Shown piece after piece: positions 20,567-29,622 of a stretch of 64,000 nt of DNA. This DNA comes from Desulfobulbus propionicus. Lineage in GTDB: Bacteria > Desulfobacterota > Desulfobulbia > Desulfobulbales > Desulfobulbaceae. Location: positions 167,998 to 231,997 of the forward strand of contig PDTC01000011.1 in NCBI GenBank assembly GCA_002748735.1, in the 5' to 3' direction. The position numbers and the translations under genes are program-made. Position 1 is the stretch's first letter; the number at the start of each line of letters is the position of its first letter. Below the pieces are notes generated by a model, which was not told the origin of the DNA, did not search any database, and saw only the letters and a program-made list of their open reading frames with translations.

Positions 20567-21601
20567 ATGCGTACGCTGATCGTGCTGCTGATCGTGGCAT
20601 TTTTGGTGTCTACCGGCCAAACTGCACCATCCAAGGAAAACACAACAATGAACAACGGACTGTACGCCAAAATTATCACCGACAAGGGTGACATCCTGCT
20701 GGAACTCTACCCGGACAAAACCCCGCTCACTGTGATCAACTTCGTTGGTCTGGCGGAGGGGACTCTGCATCTGGGCGGTGCTGAGAAGCCGCTCGGCAAA
20801 CCTTTTTACGACGGCCTTACCTTCCACAGGGTCATCGGTGACTTCATGATTCAGGGAGGCTGCCCGCTGGGCACCGGCACTGGCGGACCCGGCTATACCT
20901 TCCCCGACGAGTTCGACCCCAAGCTGCGTCACGACCGGCCAGGTATCCTCTCCATGGCCAACGCCGGCCCCGGTACCAACGGCAGCCAGTTCTTCATCAC
21001 CCATGTCCCCACCCCGCACTTAAACGGTAAACATACGGTGTTTGGTCACGTGGTTGAGGGCCAGGACGTGGTCAATGCCATTGCCAAGGGCGATGTGATC
21101 AACAAGGTGGAGATTATCCGGGTGGGAAAGGAGGCTGAAGCCTTCAAGACTGACCAGGCTGCCTTTGACAAGGCTTTGCAGAAGATCAGGGGCGCCGCTG
21201 ACAAGGCAGCAAAGGGCGAGCGTGAAGAGATGGAAGCCAAGATCAAGGCGAAGTGGCCCAAGGCCAAAAAAAGCGCCTCTGGCCTCTACTCCCAGGTGGT
21301 CAAGGAGGGCGAGGGAGACAGCCCGGCCAGGGGCACCCTTATCAAGGCGCACTATACCGGCCGCCTGCTCGCCAACAACAAGAAATTTGACTCCTCCCAT
21401 GACCGGGGCACCCCGCTGGAGTTTGAGGTGGGGGTCGGCCGGGTGATTCCGGGCTGGGACGAGGCGCTCAGCGAGATGAAACGGGGCGAGCAGCGGGTGC
21501 TGATTATTCCGCCGGAGCTGGGCTATGGAGAACGTGGCGCCGGTGGGGTTATTCCGCCCAATGCCTGGCTGGTCTTTGACGTCGAGCTGGTGGACTTCTA
21601 G
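20567..21601 (+). CDS. Exported cyclophilin-FKBP fusion peptidyl-prolyl isomerase
   Basis: Folding catalyst joining two unrelated prolyl-isomerase families. From the ATG at 20567 (GGAGG five bases upstream) the protein has 344 residues: a signal peptide ([20 protein letters not shown]), a cyclophilin domain (about 30-190; [23 protein letters not shown]), a Lys/Ala/Glu-rich helical linker (about 190-235) and a C-terminal FKBP domain (VKAHYTGRL-like segment [37 protein letters not shown]). The ATG at 20504 would bury the signal peptide. A further in-frame ATG at 20648, after the signal sequence and behind an AAGGA, could give a cytosolic form, but this is speculative. Likely periplasmic. Confidence 0.88.
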   Translation: MRTLIVLLIVAFLVSTGQTAPSKENTTMNNGLYAKIITDKGDILLELYPDKTPLTVINFVGLAEGTLHLGGAEKPLGKPFYDGLTFHRVIGDFMIQGGCPLGTGTGGPGYTFPDEFDPKLRHDRPGILSMANAGPGTNGSQFFITHVPTPHLNGKHTVFGHVVEGQDVVNAIAKGDVINKVEIIRVGKEAEAFKTDQAAFDKALQKIRGAADKAAKGEREEMEAKIKAKWPKAKKSASGLYSQVVKEGEGDSPARGTLIKAHYTGRLLANNKKFDSSHDRGTPLEFEVGVGRVIPGWDEALSEMKRGEQRVLIIPPELGYGERGAGGVIPPNAWLVFDVELVDF

Positions 21602-22108
21602 TTCAGCCGGGCACTAGGAGCTCTTTTCGACCGCCCCACAGCCTGAGCGGCCCTGCCCCTCAGAGACAAGAGCTGACACCGCCTATGTCGCCACTATGAT
21701 CGGCGAGATGAGAGAGAAGAAGCCCCTCCCTTGCGAGGGGCCTTGTCTTTTAGGAAGGCTGTCATGACAAATCCGGTCACTGCTTCGGGAAAGCCGAGTC
21801 CGTAGCAGATGCCTGCCGTCAACCTTCACTCGAATCCTGCTCAGCCCCTTTTTTGGCCTTATCACCATCATGAGCAGAGAGTGCACCGTCAAGAAGGGCT
21901 CCAGCCAGCAAGGCAAACTGGTTTCTGCATATCAGCTCATGCCAGACCAGTTATTCCCCCTGGGTTTGCCTTGTCAACAAGCAGATCATCATATTTCGTT
22001 ATCTTCTCTTGTGAGAGACGATGAAAAGGTATAGTTTCACGCCTTGGGCAGTCAACAGCAAATCTCAGCATAACAAGCTGAGGCCTGTGTCCTGAAAACA
22101 TCCGACTC
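21602..22108. other. Intergenic region between the PPIase and the permease
   Basis: About 500 bases without a convincing gene. Short ORFs on both strands lack an SD and recognisable content. It contains the PPIase terminator at 21722-21741. Confidence 0.4.
21722..21750 (+). terminator. Terminator downstream of the PPIase gene
   Basis: GCCCCTC (21722-21728) / GAGGGGC (21735-21741) stem followed by a T-rich stretch, 120 bases past the stop. Confidence 0.6.
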
Positions 22109-23458
22109 ATGGAGGCTATACGCACAACAACAATGGAACAGTTACAAAAAAAATACGGATTCTGGACAGCAACAGCAATGGTGGTGGGTATTGTCATCGG
22201 CTCTGGTGTCTTTTTTAAGGCTGACGACGTGCTTAAGGCTGCTGGCGGCAGTTTACCAACAGCACTTATCGCCTGGCTGATAGGCGGCGCGATTATGGTC
22301 ATCACCGCCTATGTCTTTGCCCATATCGCCACCAGAGTCAACAAGGTCAACGGCCTGGTAGACTACTTTGAAAAGGCGTACGGGATCCGGGCCGGATACC
22401 TGGTTGCATGGTTCATGACGTTTATCTACTATCCCACCCTGGTCAGTGTGCTGGCATGGGTCTCAGCCCGCTACACTGTCGGTTTGATCGGCTGGGAGAC
22501 CGCCCTGTGGCCTTTGTCCTGGATCTATCTTTTGCTCTTCTTTGCCCTGAATCTGTTGTCACCCATCCTTGCCGGTAGATGGCAGGTGACGACGACTGTC
22601 ATCAAACTGGTACCCCTTGTCCTCATAGCAGTTGTCGGCAGCATCGGCGGCCTGATAACAGGCCAGACGTTTGAGAGTTTTTCGGTAAGCGCCGAAAGTG
22701 TCGCCGGCACTGGCGGTGGCCTGGCAGTGGCAACCTTGTCGACCGCGTTCGCCTATGAGGGCTGGATCATCGCTACCTCCATCAACGCCGAGTTGCAAGA
22801 CGCTAAACGCACTCTTCCCCGGGCACTACTCTTCGGCACCATACTCGTGGCCCTGATGTATATCGTGTATTACCTGGGTATTTCCGGAATACTCAGCAAT
22901 GATCAAGTCTTGGCAGCGGGAGATAACGCCCCGGTAGAGGTCATGGCCGTTGTTGTCGGCCCCCTGGCCGGCACTGTATTAAATCTCTTTGTCATTATCA
23001 GCTGCCTCGGCACTCTTAACGGCTTGGTCATGGGGTGTTCCAGGGGAATGTACAGTATCGCCTCTCGTGGTCTCGGTCCGAAAGCAGGCACGTTCAGTAC
23101 CCTGAACAGCACCACAAACAGTATGGTGGCGTCGGGGCTGCTCGGGTTACTGCTGTCGGCGTTCTGGATGAGTGTCTGGTACGGAAATTTTGCTGGCTGG
23201 TGGGGAGGGTTTATGGATATCAGCGAATTACCCATCGCCTTTATCTACGTGGTCTACACGGCTCTGTACCTCTGGGTGATGCGCACCTTTACCGACCTGG
23301 GACCGATCGGACGGTTTGGAGCGCCACTTCTCGCCGCCACCGGTTCTCTCTACATCATCTGGGGGGCCGTGCAGAAAGATATGTTTCTCCTTTTTCTCCT
23401 CGTAACGCTGGCCGTCATGGCAGCTGGACTGTTCCTCATGCGCCCCAACCAACGATGA
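22109..23458 (+). CDS. APC-superfamily amino acid permease
   Basis: Membrane transporter of 449 residues with about 12 hydrophobic segments. The first carries the APC signature VGIVIGSGVFFKADDV, and a later segment reads AFAYEGWIIATSINAELQDAKRTLPRAL, the conserved region of helices 6-7 in this superfamily. Closest in style to the LAT/YkbA-like group of amino acid exchangers; the substrate cannot be told. The start is uncertain: ATG 22109 overlaps the only GGAGG, while ATG 22133 (product beginning MEQLQKKYGFW) looks more like family members but sits 17 bases from that GGAGG. Stands alone. Confidence 0.85.
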   Translation: MEAIRTTTMEQLQKKYGFWTATAMVVGIVIGSGVFFKADDVLKAAGGSLPTALIAWLIGGAIMVITAYVFAHIATRVNKVNGLVDYFEKAYGIRAGYLVAWFMTFIYYPTLVSVLAWVSARYTVGLIGWETALWPLSWIYLLLFFALNLLSPILAGRWQVTTTVIKLVPLVLIAVVGSIGGLITGQTFESFSVSAESVAGTGGGLAVATLSTAFAYEGWIIATSINAELQDAKRTLPRALLFGTILVALMYIVYYLGISGILSNDQVLAAGDNAPVEVMAVVVGPLAGTVLNLFVIISCLGTLNGLVMGCSRGMYSIASRGLGPKAGTFSTLNSTTNSMVASGLLGLLLSAFWMSVWYGNFAGWWGGFMDISELPIAFIYVVYTALYLWVMRTFTDLGPIGRFGAPLLAATGSLYIIWGAVQKDMFLLFLLVTLAVMAAGLFLMRPNQR

Positions 23459-23475
23459 CCCGGAGACGAGAAGAC

Positions 23476-23509
23476 ACAACGCCTGGCAAATGTTCTTGCC
23501 AGGCGTTGT
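23476..23509. terminator. Perfect hairpin between converging genes
   Basis: ACAACGCCTGGCAA / TTGCCAGGCGTTGT, a 14-bp perfect stem with a six-base loop, between the end of the permease and the end of the Lys-rich protein gene. Probably a bidirectional terminator, though it lacks a T-run. Confidence 0.6.
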
Positions 23510-23525
23510 CGATTAACAAAAGGAG

Positions 23526-23867
23526 TTAGGATTTATCTTTCGACTTCTTGCTGGCTGATTTTGATTTCTTTTTGGTCGCCTTTTTCTTTGTGTCGGCTGA
23601 CTTCTTGTCAGCATCTGCTTTTTTCTTGCCTGATTTCTTCTTGGTCCCTGCATCGGCTGAAGAATTCTTTGCCTTTGCCCGGCAGTACGCCTTAACAGTA
23701 TTACCAGACTTTGTTTTGTAACTCTTTACCCAGGAGCATGCATCAGCCTGTTCGCATTTACCTTTGTCAAGCCCTTTGCACTCGACAGCCATCGCCGCAG
23801 AGCAGATAACCAGAGAAAAAAGAGCTGCAACCCCGGTGCCAATAATCTGAACAAGATAATTCTTCAT
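23526..23867 (-). CDS. Small secreted protein with four cysteines and a Lys-rich tail
   Basis: 113 residues: signal peptide (cleavage near AMA-VE), a short Cys module (ECKGLDKGKCEQADACSWV ... KAYCRAK) with four cysteines that could form two disulfides, and a tail of about 45 residues almost only Lys, Ser, Ala and Asp. The segment ACSWVKSYKTKSGNTVKAYC resembles short conserved secreted proteins of unknown function in other proteobacteria. The basic tail may bind nucleic acid or anionic polymers; this is a guess from composition. AGGAGG precedes the ATG with good spacing. Confidence 0.75.
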   Translation of the reverse strand: MKNYLVQIIGTGVAALFSLVICSAAMAVECKGLDKGKCEQADACSWVKSYKTKSGNTVKAYCRAKAKNSSADAGTKKKSGKKKADADKKSADTKKKATKKKSKSASKKSKDKS

Positions 23868-24211
23868 GGGAACCTCCTAGCAGAACCTGAGGGAAGACTG
23901 AACATCTGCCTGATTAAACTCACGCAGTGCCTTATATAATAAAAATAGCAAAACAATAAGTTAAGAGTCAAGTAATCTTTACAAGAGGCGCCACTGTCTC
24001 GCCGGCACTGCACGCGTTTTCTTGGCGATAAGCGCCTTAACACCCAGGACAGGTATCTTCAGCAACAAGATCAACAAAACCCAAGGGTAAAAGGTACGAT
24101 ATACTAAGCAGCCACCATGTCTTGACGAAAATTGTTTTTTTCATGTTGAGAAATCCCCCTCACGACGATAAGTTCTTCCTATACCCTTCTCCTCTGCAGC
24201 GAGCCTCTTCC
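23868..24211. other. Intergenic region between divergent genes
   Basis: About 340 bases, AT-rich at 23930-23970, between the Lys-rich protein gene (minus) and trmO (plus). It should hold promoters for both; no clear -35/-10 pair stands out. Confidence 0.35.
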
Positions 24212-24688
24212 ATGAAAATTTCCTACAATCCTATCGGTATCGTTCACAGCCCTTTTACCCAGGCGGCCGGCACGCCTATCCAGCCTGCCCGGGCCCGGGA
24301 AGTCATGGCTCAGATTGAAATATATCCTCAGTATACCGAAGGGCTTACCGACCTGGATGGATTTTCACATATCATGCTCTTTTGCCACATGCACCAGGCG
24401 CGTCCCTATGCTCTGCAAGTGGTGCCCTACCTTGACACTGTAAAACGAGGGCTTTTTGCAACCAGGGCCCCGAGCCGCCCCAATGCCATTGGTTACTCGC
24501 TGGTACGACTGATAGAAATTCGCGGAAATATCCTTGAGGTCAAAGGGATGGATTTTTTGAGCGGAACGCCTGTACTGGACATCAAGCCGTATGTCGGTGA
24601 CTTTGACGCACTCTCCGACACCCGCATGGGATGGTATGACAAGGTCAAAGGGAACCAGGCGGTGGCTGACGAACGCTTTGCCCAATAA
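24212..24688 (+). CDS. trmO: tRNA (N6-threonylcarbamoyl-A37) methyltransferase, TrmO/TsaA family
   Basis: TsaA-family proteins (TrmO) methylate t6A37 of certain tRNAs with S-adenosylmethionine. From the ATG at 24212 the protein has 158 residues, close to the archaeal-length members and shorter than E. coli TrmO. It shows the family features: N-terminal YNPIGIVHSPF, DLDGFSHIMLFCHMHQA, then GLFATRAPSRPNAIGYS and LDIKPYVGDFD. The in-frame ATG at 24122 would add 30 residues without family resemblance. Some TsaA homologues may act on other substrates, so the tRNA role is taken from the family. Confidence 0.85.
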   Translation: MKISYNPIGIVHSPFTQAAGTPIQPARAREVMAQIEIYPQYTEGLTDLDGFSHIMLFCHMHQARPYALQVVPYLDTVKRGLFATRAPSRPNAIGYSLVRLIEIRGNILEVKGMDFLSGTPVLDIKPYVGDFDALSDTRMGWYDKVKGNQAVADERFAQ

Positions 24689-24785
24689 GCGTGCTGTCGA
24701 TCAAACCTTGCATCACCGAGCAACGGCGCCTATACTCTGTATAAGGGCATGTCAAAAAAAAACTGTCAGGAGATAAGCCTTTCCT

Positions 24786-25322
24786 GTGCGCATTCTCATG
24801 GAGCCTGCAATGATTAGTGTCATAGAATCCGACATCACTTCCCTTGAAGTTGATGTCATTGTTAATGCTGCAAACACCAGTCTGTTGGGCGGTGGAGGCG
24901 TCGACGGCGCCATTCACGCCGCAGCCGGTCCTGAACTCCTTGAAGCCTGCAAGGAAATAGGAGGCTGTGCTGTTGGCCAGGCTGTTCTCACCCCGGGGTT
25001 CAACTTGCCAGCCAAACATATTATCCACACTGTCGGGCCCCAGTGGCAGGGAGGCGGTAATAACGAGCATGCCATGCTGGCGAGCTGTTACCGAAGTTGC
25101 CTGGAAATTGCGGTTAAAGAAAACTTTTCCTCGATAGCGTTTCCTGCTATCAGCTGCGGTGCGTATGGTTTCCCCGTCGACGAGGCCGCAGATCTTGCCG
25201 TGGACACGCTGCAGAGTTTTATCGACAAGCACGGAAAACCGGACAAAATTTTCATTGTCTGCTTCAGGCCCCAGATTCGTTTTGCCTTTACCCAAGCCCT
25301 CCAGGGACTGGGACTGGCCTGA
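24786..25322 (+). CDS. Macrodomain protein (ADP-ribose / O-acetyl-ADP-ribose hydrolase type)
   Basis: Single macrodomain of 178 residues of the YmdB type, which removes acetyl from O-acetyl-ADP-ribose or ADP-ribose from proteins. The binding loops are intact: GDIT-like ESDITSLEVDVIVNAAN, then SLLGGGGVDGAIHAAAGPEL with the Asp used in catalysis, VGQAVLTPGFNLP, IIHTVGP and FPAISCGAYGFPVDEA. The GTG at 24786 lies 12 bases after AGGAGA; ATGs at 24798 and 24813 are alternatives. Encoded 100 bases after trmO, possibly co-transcribed. Confidence 0.9.
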   Translation: MRILMEPAMISVIESDITSLEVDVIVNAANTSLLGGGGVDGAIHAAAGPELLEACKEIGGCAVGQAVLTPGFNLPAKHIIHTVGPQWQGGGNNEHAMLASCYRSCLEIAVKENFSSIAFPAISCGAYGFPVDEAADLAVDTLQSFIDKHGKPDKIFIVCFRPQIRFAFTQALQGLGLA

Positions 25323-25452
25323 ATCTCTCACCCAAGGTCCTGCAAAAGGGCAGAGCAGGCAGCAATATCACCTGAAATCTCTTTGCCGAGGATCAAGCCT
25401 TTTCTGAGGAAATTCCGGGCAGTAAACAAGAATCCCCCTGCCCTTTGATGCC

Positions 25453-26460
25453 ATGGCCTCCCCTGTTCAGCAGCTTGAGTCTTTCACTTTCTCGCCACCA
25501 TTTTGGCTGACCAACCCTCATCTCCAGACACTGTTCCCCCAGCTCTTTCGGCGCCGACCCCGGCTTGATCTCCAGTCGGAACGGGTCGAGCTGCCCGACG
25601 GTGACTATATCGATCTTGCCTGGGCAGCGGACAGGGGCGGCCCCAGGGTGCTGATTCTCCACGGTCTTGAAGGCTCTTTGACCTCACATTACATAGGACC
25701 GGCCATCACCTGCCTGGAAGCTGCTGGCTACACCCCGGTATTTATGCACCTGCGGGGCTGTGGTCCGGAGGTCAACCGGCTCCCCCGTTCCTACCATTCA
25801 GGGGCCACCGAAGATCTTTTGTGGGTACTGGAACGGCTTGCCGGAGATGGACGTCCCATTGGTGGAGCTGTGGGATTTTCCCTGGGCGGCAACATCTTGC
25901 TCAAGTACCTGGGAGAGGCAAAAAACGACTCGCTGCTCGACTGTGCAGCGGCAATCTCTGTGCCGTTTCGCCTCGATAGCGCCGGCAAACGCCTGGAGCG
26001 GGGCCTGTCACAAATATATCAGCGCTACCTGTTAGATAAACTCAAACGGAGCTATCACCGCAAAAAACACCTGCTGCCACCAGACCTTCAGGTGAAAACC
26101 ACCACCATCAAGACGTTGCGCCAATACGACGAACTGATCACCGCGCCCCTCAACGGTTTCTCCAGCGCCGACGACTACTACACCCGCTGCAGCAGCTCTG
26201 GTTTCATCGGGCACATCACCAGGCCAACACTCATCCTCCAGGCCCTTGATGACCCCTTCATGTATGCCGAGGATATCCCTGAAACGAATGCGTTGGGGCC
26301 GGGTGTGGAACTGCTGACCACCAAACATGGCGGCCACGTCGCATTCATTGAAAAAGGATTGCCGTGGCACAGCCCCACAAGCCTGATCGACCGGCTTGTT
26401 CCCGCCTTTTTCCAGCGTCATCTCAAGCCACCTCCTCCTCCCCCAGCAACAGCCAACTAA
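25453..26460 (+). CDS. YheT-family alpha/beta hydrolase
   Basis: Cytosolic alpha/beta hydrolase of 335 residues. It has the YheT-type N-terminus PPFWLTNPHLQTLFPQLFRR, the oxyanion region LILHGLEGS, the nucleophile elbow GFSLGGN (Ser143), the acid in LQALDDPFM and the catalytic His in KHGGHVAFIE. The family includes carboxyesterases acting on short acyl esters; the true substrate is unknown. The ATG at 25453 has no strong SD. Between the macrodomain gene and metC on the same strand, with 130 bases before and 400 after, so probably its own transcript. Confidence 0.88.
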   Translation: MASPVQQLESFTFSPPFWLTNPHLQTLFPQLFRRRPRLDLQSERVELPDGDYIDLAWAADRGGPRVLILHGLEGSLTSHYIGPAITCLEAAGYTPVFMHLRGCGPEVNRLPRSYHSGATEDLLWVLERLAGDGRPIGGAVGFSLGGNILLKYLGEAKNDSLLDCAAAISVPFRLDSAGKRLERGLSQIYQRYLLDKLKRSYHRKKHLLPPDLQVKTTTIKTLRQYDELITAPLNGFSSADDYYTRCSSSGFIGHITRPTLILQALDDPFMYAEDIPETNALGPGVELLTTKHGGHVAFIEKGLPWHSPTSLIDRLVPAFFQRHLKPPPPPPATAN

Positions 26461-26865
26461 CTACCATACACCGTTGTTGCAGTTGCCTGCTGAGGCAGAC
26501 GGAAATTTTTTTCTTTCAACATCTCAAAAAAACTGTTTTTCCCGCCCGAAAAACGGGAAAAACATAAAAAAATAAGGTATTCTGCCAAACTTCTGTGTAA
26601 AAAGGAGGCAGCGTTATCGCCACCTGACCGGAAGTCAATACACAGTACACCGGTATCCACCTTTACAGGAAGACGAGTGCCGACAGAAATATTGTTGACA
26701 CAGGACAATGCAGGAGAAGAAGAACTGCCGCTCGTTACTCAACAGCAGCCATGACTGAGACAACGCCGTTCTGCGCAGAGGATCTTCTTGATCTGGACCT
26801 TACCGCCGAAACCAACAAACCGAGCCGGTGGCAAAGATCAACAGTAAACGTTAGCCATTAGCATC
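26461..26865. other. Intergenic region upstream of metC
   Basis: Contains an inverted repeat GTTTTTCCCG (26535-26544) / CGGGAAAAAC (26554-26563) after the hydrolase gene, which may stop its transcript although no T-run follows. A 34-codon ORF at 26750-26854 just before metC has no SD and no recognisable content. Confidence 0.4.
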
Positions 26866-28032
26866 ATGGAAACAACGACCAGACTGGCACAATTCGCCGA
26901 GGATTTTACCGCACCGGGCGGCAAACGACTGATGACGGTCAATCCTGCGGTTTATACCGGCTCGACAGTACTGTTCAGGAGTTATAAAGATTTGCAGAAT
27001 GCTCTCTCCGGTAGTTATCCGGGGATCAACTATGGTACGGACCGCCTGCCTCCGCAACGGGACTTTGAAGCGGCCCTCTGCGAACTGGAAGGCGGCGCAG
27101 CCTGCCGGGCCTTTCAATCCGGAATAAACGCCATCATCAACACCCTGATGACCTTTACCAAAGGCGGCGATCATATTCTGATCTGTGACAATGTTTACGG
27201 GCCAACCGCGAGGTTTTGCCAAAAAGTGCTGACAGGCTACGGTGTCGAGGTGGAGTTGTTACCTCCGGATATCGGCGAGGACATCAGTACGCACCTGCGT
27301 GAGACAACCCGGCTTATCTTTCTTGAGTCACCCGGCTCCAACACCTTCGAAATCCAAGATCTACGAGCAGTGGCCGAGGCGATTCAGGGCCGAGATATCG
27401 TCACCGTACTCGACAACACCTGGGCAACGCCGCTGTTTTTAAAACCCCTGGAGCTTGGCTTTGACGTTTCCATCCAGTCCGTCACCAAGTACATTGGCGG
27501 TCACTCAGATCTACTACTGGGTGCTGTCACCGTAAATGAACGGGTTAAGGAGCAATTCCTTGCCTTTTACCATTTGATGGAGAATTTTGCCTCGCCAGCA
27601 GGCTGTGCGGTGGCACTCAAAGGGCTACGTACCCTGCCACTCAGGCTGGCACGTCACCAAGAGTCGGCGCTGGCCATTGCCCGCTGGCTGGACCAGCACC
27701 CCCTTGTCGATACAGTGCTGCATCCAGGATTACCAAGTCATCCCCAGCACCATCTGTGGATGCGGGACTTCTCCGGTAGCTCTGGCCTGTTTGCCTTTAC
27801 CCTTACCCAAGAACCCAATGACCAGTGCCTCGCCGCTTTTATCGATAATCTAGAACTCTTCGGTCTCGGATTCAGCTGGGGAGGATTCAGAAGCCTGTTA
27901 ACTGCGAGCAGAATCAAGAGGAATTTTCCTGGGCCCCTCAATAACAGGCTGCTGATTCGCCTCAGCATTGGCCTTGAAGCAAAGCAAGACCTGATCAATG
28001 ACCTGGAGCAAGGGCTTGCCCACCTGTTATGA
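26866..28032 (+). CDS. metC: Cystathionine beta-lyase (PLP-dependent trans-sulfuration enzyme)
   Basis: PLP enzyme of the Cys/Met metabolism family, probably splitting cystathionine to homocysteine, pyruvate and ammonia. The 388 residues contain YGTDRLPPQRDFEAAL, the cofactor-binding FQSGINAI, VLDNTWATPLFLKPLELG, and the Schiff-base lysine in SVTKYIGGHSDLLLGAV. The region FGLGFSWGGFRSLL near the C-terminus is typical of MetC rather than of cystathionine gamma-synthase. The ATG at 26866 gives the normal length. Alone on the strand; the small CxxCxG protein follows 113 bases later. Confidence 0.9.
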   Translation: METTTRLAQFAEDFTAPGGKRLMTVNPAVYTGSTVLFRSYKDLQNALSGSYPGINYGTDRLPPQRDFEAALCELEGGAACRAFQSGINAIINTLMTFTKGGDHILICDNVYGPTARFCQKVLTGYGVEVELLPPDIGEDISTHLRETTRLIFLESPGSNTFEIQDLRAVAEAIQGRDIVTVLDNTWATPLFLKPLELGFDVSIQSVTKYIGGHSDLLLGAVTVNERVKEQFLAFYHLMENFASPAGCAVALKGLRTLPLRLARHQESALAIARWLDQHPLVDTVLHPGLPSHPQHHLWMRDFSGSSGLFAFTLTQEPNDQCLAAFIDNLELFGLGFSWGGFRSLLTASRIKRNFPGPLNNRLLIRLSIGLEAKQDLINDLEQGLAHLL

Positions 28033-28145
28033 CCTGCGCAGGCAACAACGAACGGCAAATACAGGGATCTATTTGTTCATGATATTCCCCTACCATTAAC
28101 CACATTACCTCATCCTATAATGACTCAGCTCAGGAGGAACCAACC

Positions 28146-28313
28146 ATGACTAAAGAGAAAAGAAAAGATGTCTGCCCCACGTGCCAAGGCGCAAAGATTA
28201 TTCCGGGAGTCTGTGAAGCAAGCAACGAATGGCACGACGATGACGGACTGGTCTGCACACCGGACGAAAAATGTCCCACCTGCAAGGGTACGGGCTATGT
28301 AGACGAAGACTAA
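28146..28313 (+). CDS. Small DnaJ-like CxxCxG zinc-finger protein
   Basis: 55-residue protein preceded by a strong SD (AGGAGG, eight bases before the ATG). It carries two CxxCxG motifs, CPTCQGAK near residue 10 and CPTCKGTGY near residue 44, plus two further Cys (GVCEA, GLVCTP). Paired CxxCxG units form the zinc-binding cradle of the DnaJ cysteine-rich domain. Length, acidic end and lack of a J-domain make it a stand-alone zinc ribbon, perhaps a chaperone or RNA-processing cofactor. Function unknown. It ends well before the AT-rich islet. Confidence 0.7.
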   Translation: MTKEKRKDVCPTCQGAKIIPGVCEASNEWHDDDGLVCTPDEKCPTCKGTGYVDED

Positions 28314-28822
28314 TATCAGGTTGATCTGGCGCCAAACGGATGAAAAGCATGCTCCAATGATTGGTTCTGGTGCGCGAATTAACGCGCATCGGAACTCATC
28401 AATACTGCTCTAGTGTGCATGTAATGCATCTCTTCGAAAAGGCTGAGCTATCCTCACGGGCATCTTGAACAAGTAGACTTTTCGTCCAAGATCAAAGCAT
28501 GGAAGAAAAATCACCCTAGACGTCTACCTGCTCTTCCAAGAATAATTTTTTAAAGCATGCCAACAAAGCTGGGTGAAAAAATGATGATGCACAGAGTGTT
28601 CTACTCCTCGATACGCTTGTTTTTCCGCCCACAGGCATGAAATAACGCAACAGAAAAGAGTTAATGCACGTTAACCTCTTGGCAAAAACCGTCGGCCACA
28701 GTGGGGGTAAAACACAGCCAATAATAGATTGATTGAGTAAAAGTTAGTTAATAATAGTTCTTTTCAATATTAGTCGCCACTTACCCAAAGCTCTTTTTTA
28801 ATTTTTTTATATTTTATCACTT
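28314..28822. other. Intergenic region at the left edge of the AT-rich islet
   Basis: About 500 bases. Composition shifts to AT-rich from about 28700 onward. No ORF with an SD or recognisable product is seen; the promoter of the wzm-wzt genes should be near the right end. Confidence 0.4.
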
Positions 28823-29620
28823 ATGCACTATAAAAGAAAATTTGCAGAGATATATCATTTTTTTTCTTTAGTAAACACCCAAGCAAAGATGAACTTAAAG
28901 GTTGAATCTGCCAGGTTTTTGCTTAGTTATTTCTGGTGGATAATTGAACCTTTATTATTTGTAAGTATTTTTTATATTGTCTTTGAAATTTTCTTGAAAA
29001 CGTCAAAAAATAATTTTTTACTATTTTTAGTATGCGGAAAAATACCATTTCTCTGGTTTCAAAAAACAGTTACATACGCATGCTCTAGCATAACGAGAAA
29101 CAAAGACATAATAGTATCTGTAAATGTTCCAAAATTTATCTTTCCAATTATATGTGTTCATGAAGTTTTATACAAACAATGGGCCGTTTTTCTGGTTATG
29201 CTTAGCGTTGTCTTAGTGTACAAAGAATATCCGTCGAATTTATGGCTAATGCTACTCCCTTTGTTTTTCTTACAATACATATTCACCCTTGCTTCGTCCC
29301 TGATAAGCTCTTTAATGGTAGCATTTTTAAACGATATAGTAATGATAATAAACATGGCTATGATGTTTATAATGTTTGTATCAGGCATATTTTGGGACAT
29401 AAATTCTATACAAAATGAAAAATTAAAAGAAATTATTTTCGCTATTAATCCAGTTGCTTTTATTATTGACTGCTATAGGCAAATATTAATGTATGATCAA
29501 ATGTTTTCTATGAATTATTACATATACACACTGATAACTTCCCTTATATTGCTATTTTTTTCTCTTTTTTTGTTTAAAATTTTTAATTTCAATATTGTTA
29601 ATAAAATTATAAACCAATAA
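28823..29620 (+). CDS. wzm: ABC-2 type polysaccharide export permease (Wzm-like)
   Basis: Membrane subunit of an O-antigen or capsule exporter, 265 residues with six hydrophobic segments. The N-terminal part AKMNLKVESARFLLSYFWWIIEP is the amphipathic interface and first helix typical of the Wzm/KpsM/TagG family. The ATPase gene follows two bases after the stop, and a glycosyltransferase comes next, so it exports a glycan built at least partly by these genes. Codons are strongly AT-rich compared with genes on either side, which points to transfer. No clear SD precedes the ATG. Confidence 0.88.
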   Translation: MHYKRKFAEIYHFFSLVNTQAKMNLKVESARFLLSYFWWIIEPLLFVSIFYIVFEIFLKTSKNNFLLFLVCGKIPFLWFQKTVTYACSSITRNKDIIVSVNVPKFIFPIICVHEVLYKQWAVFLVMLSVVLVYKEYPSNLWLMLLPLFFLQYIFTLASSLISSLMVAFLNDIVMIINMAMMFIMFVSGIFWDINSIQNEKLKEIIFAINPVAFIIDCYRQILMYDQMFSMNYYIYTLITSLILLFFSLFLFKIFNFNIVNKIINQ

Positions 29621-29622
29621 AA

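Noticed and set aside
26750-26854. 34-codon ORF just before metC, possible leader peptide
   Set aside because: No run of Met or Cys codons, no SD and no terminator/antiterminator structures, so attenuation is not supported.
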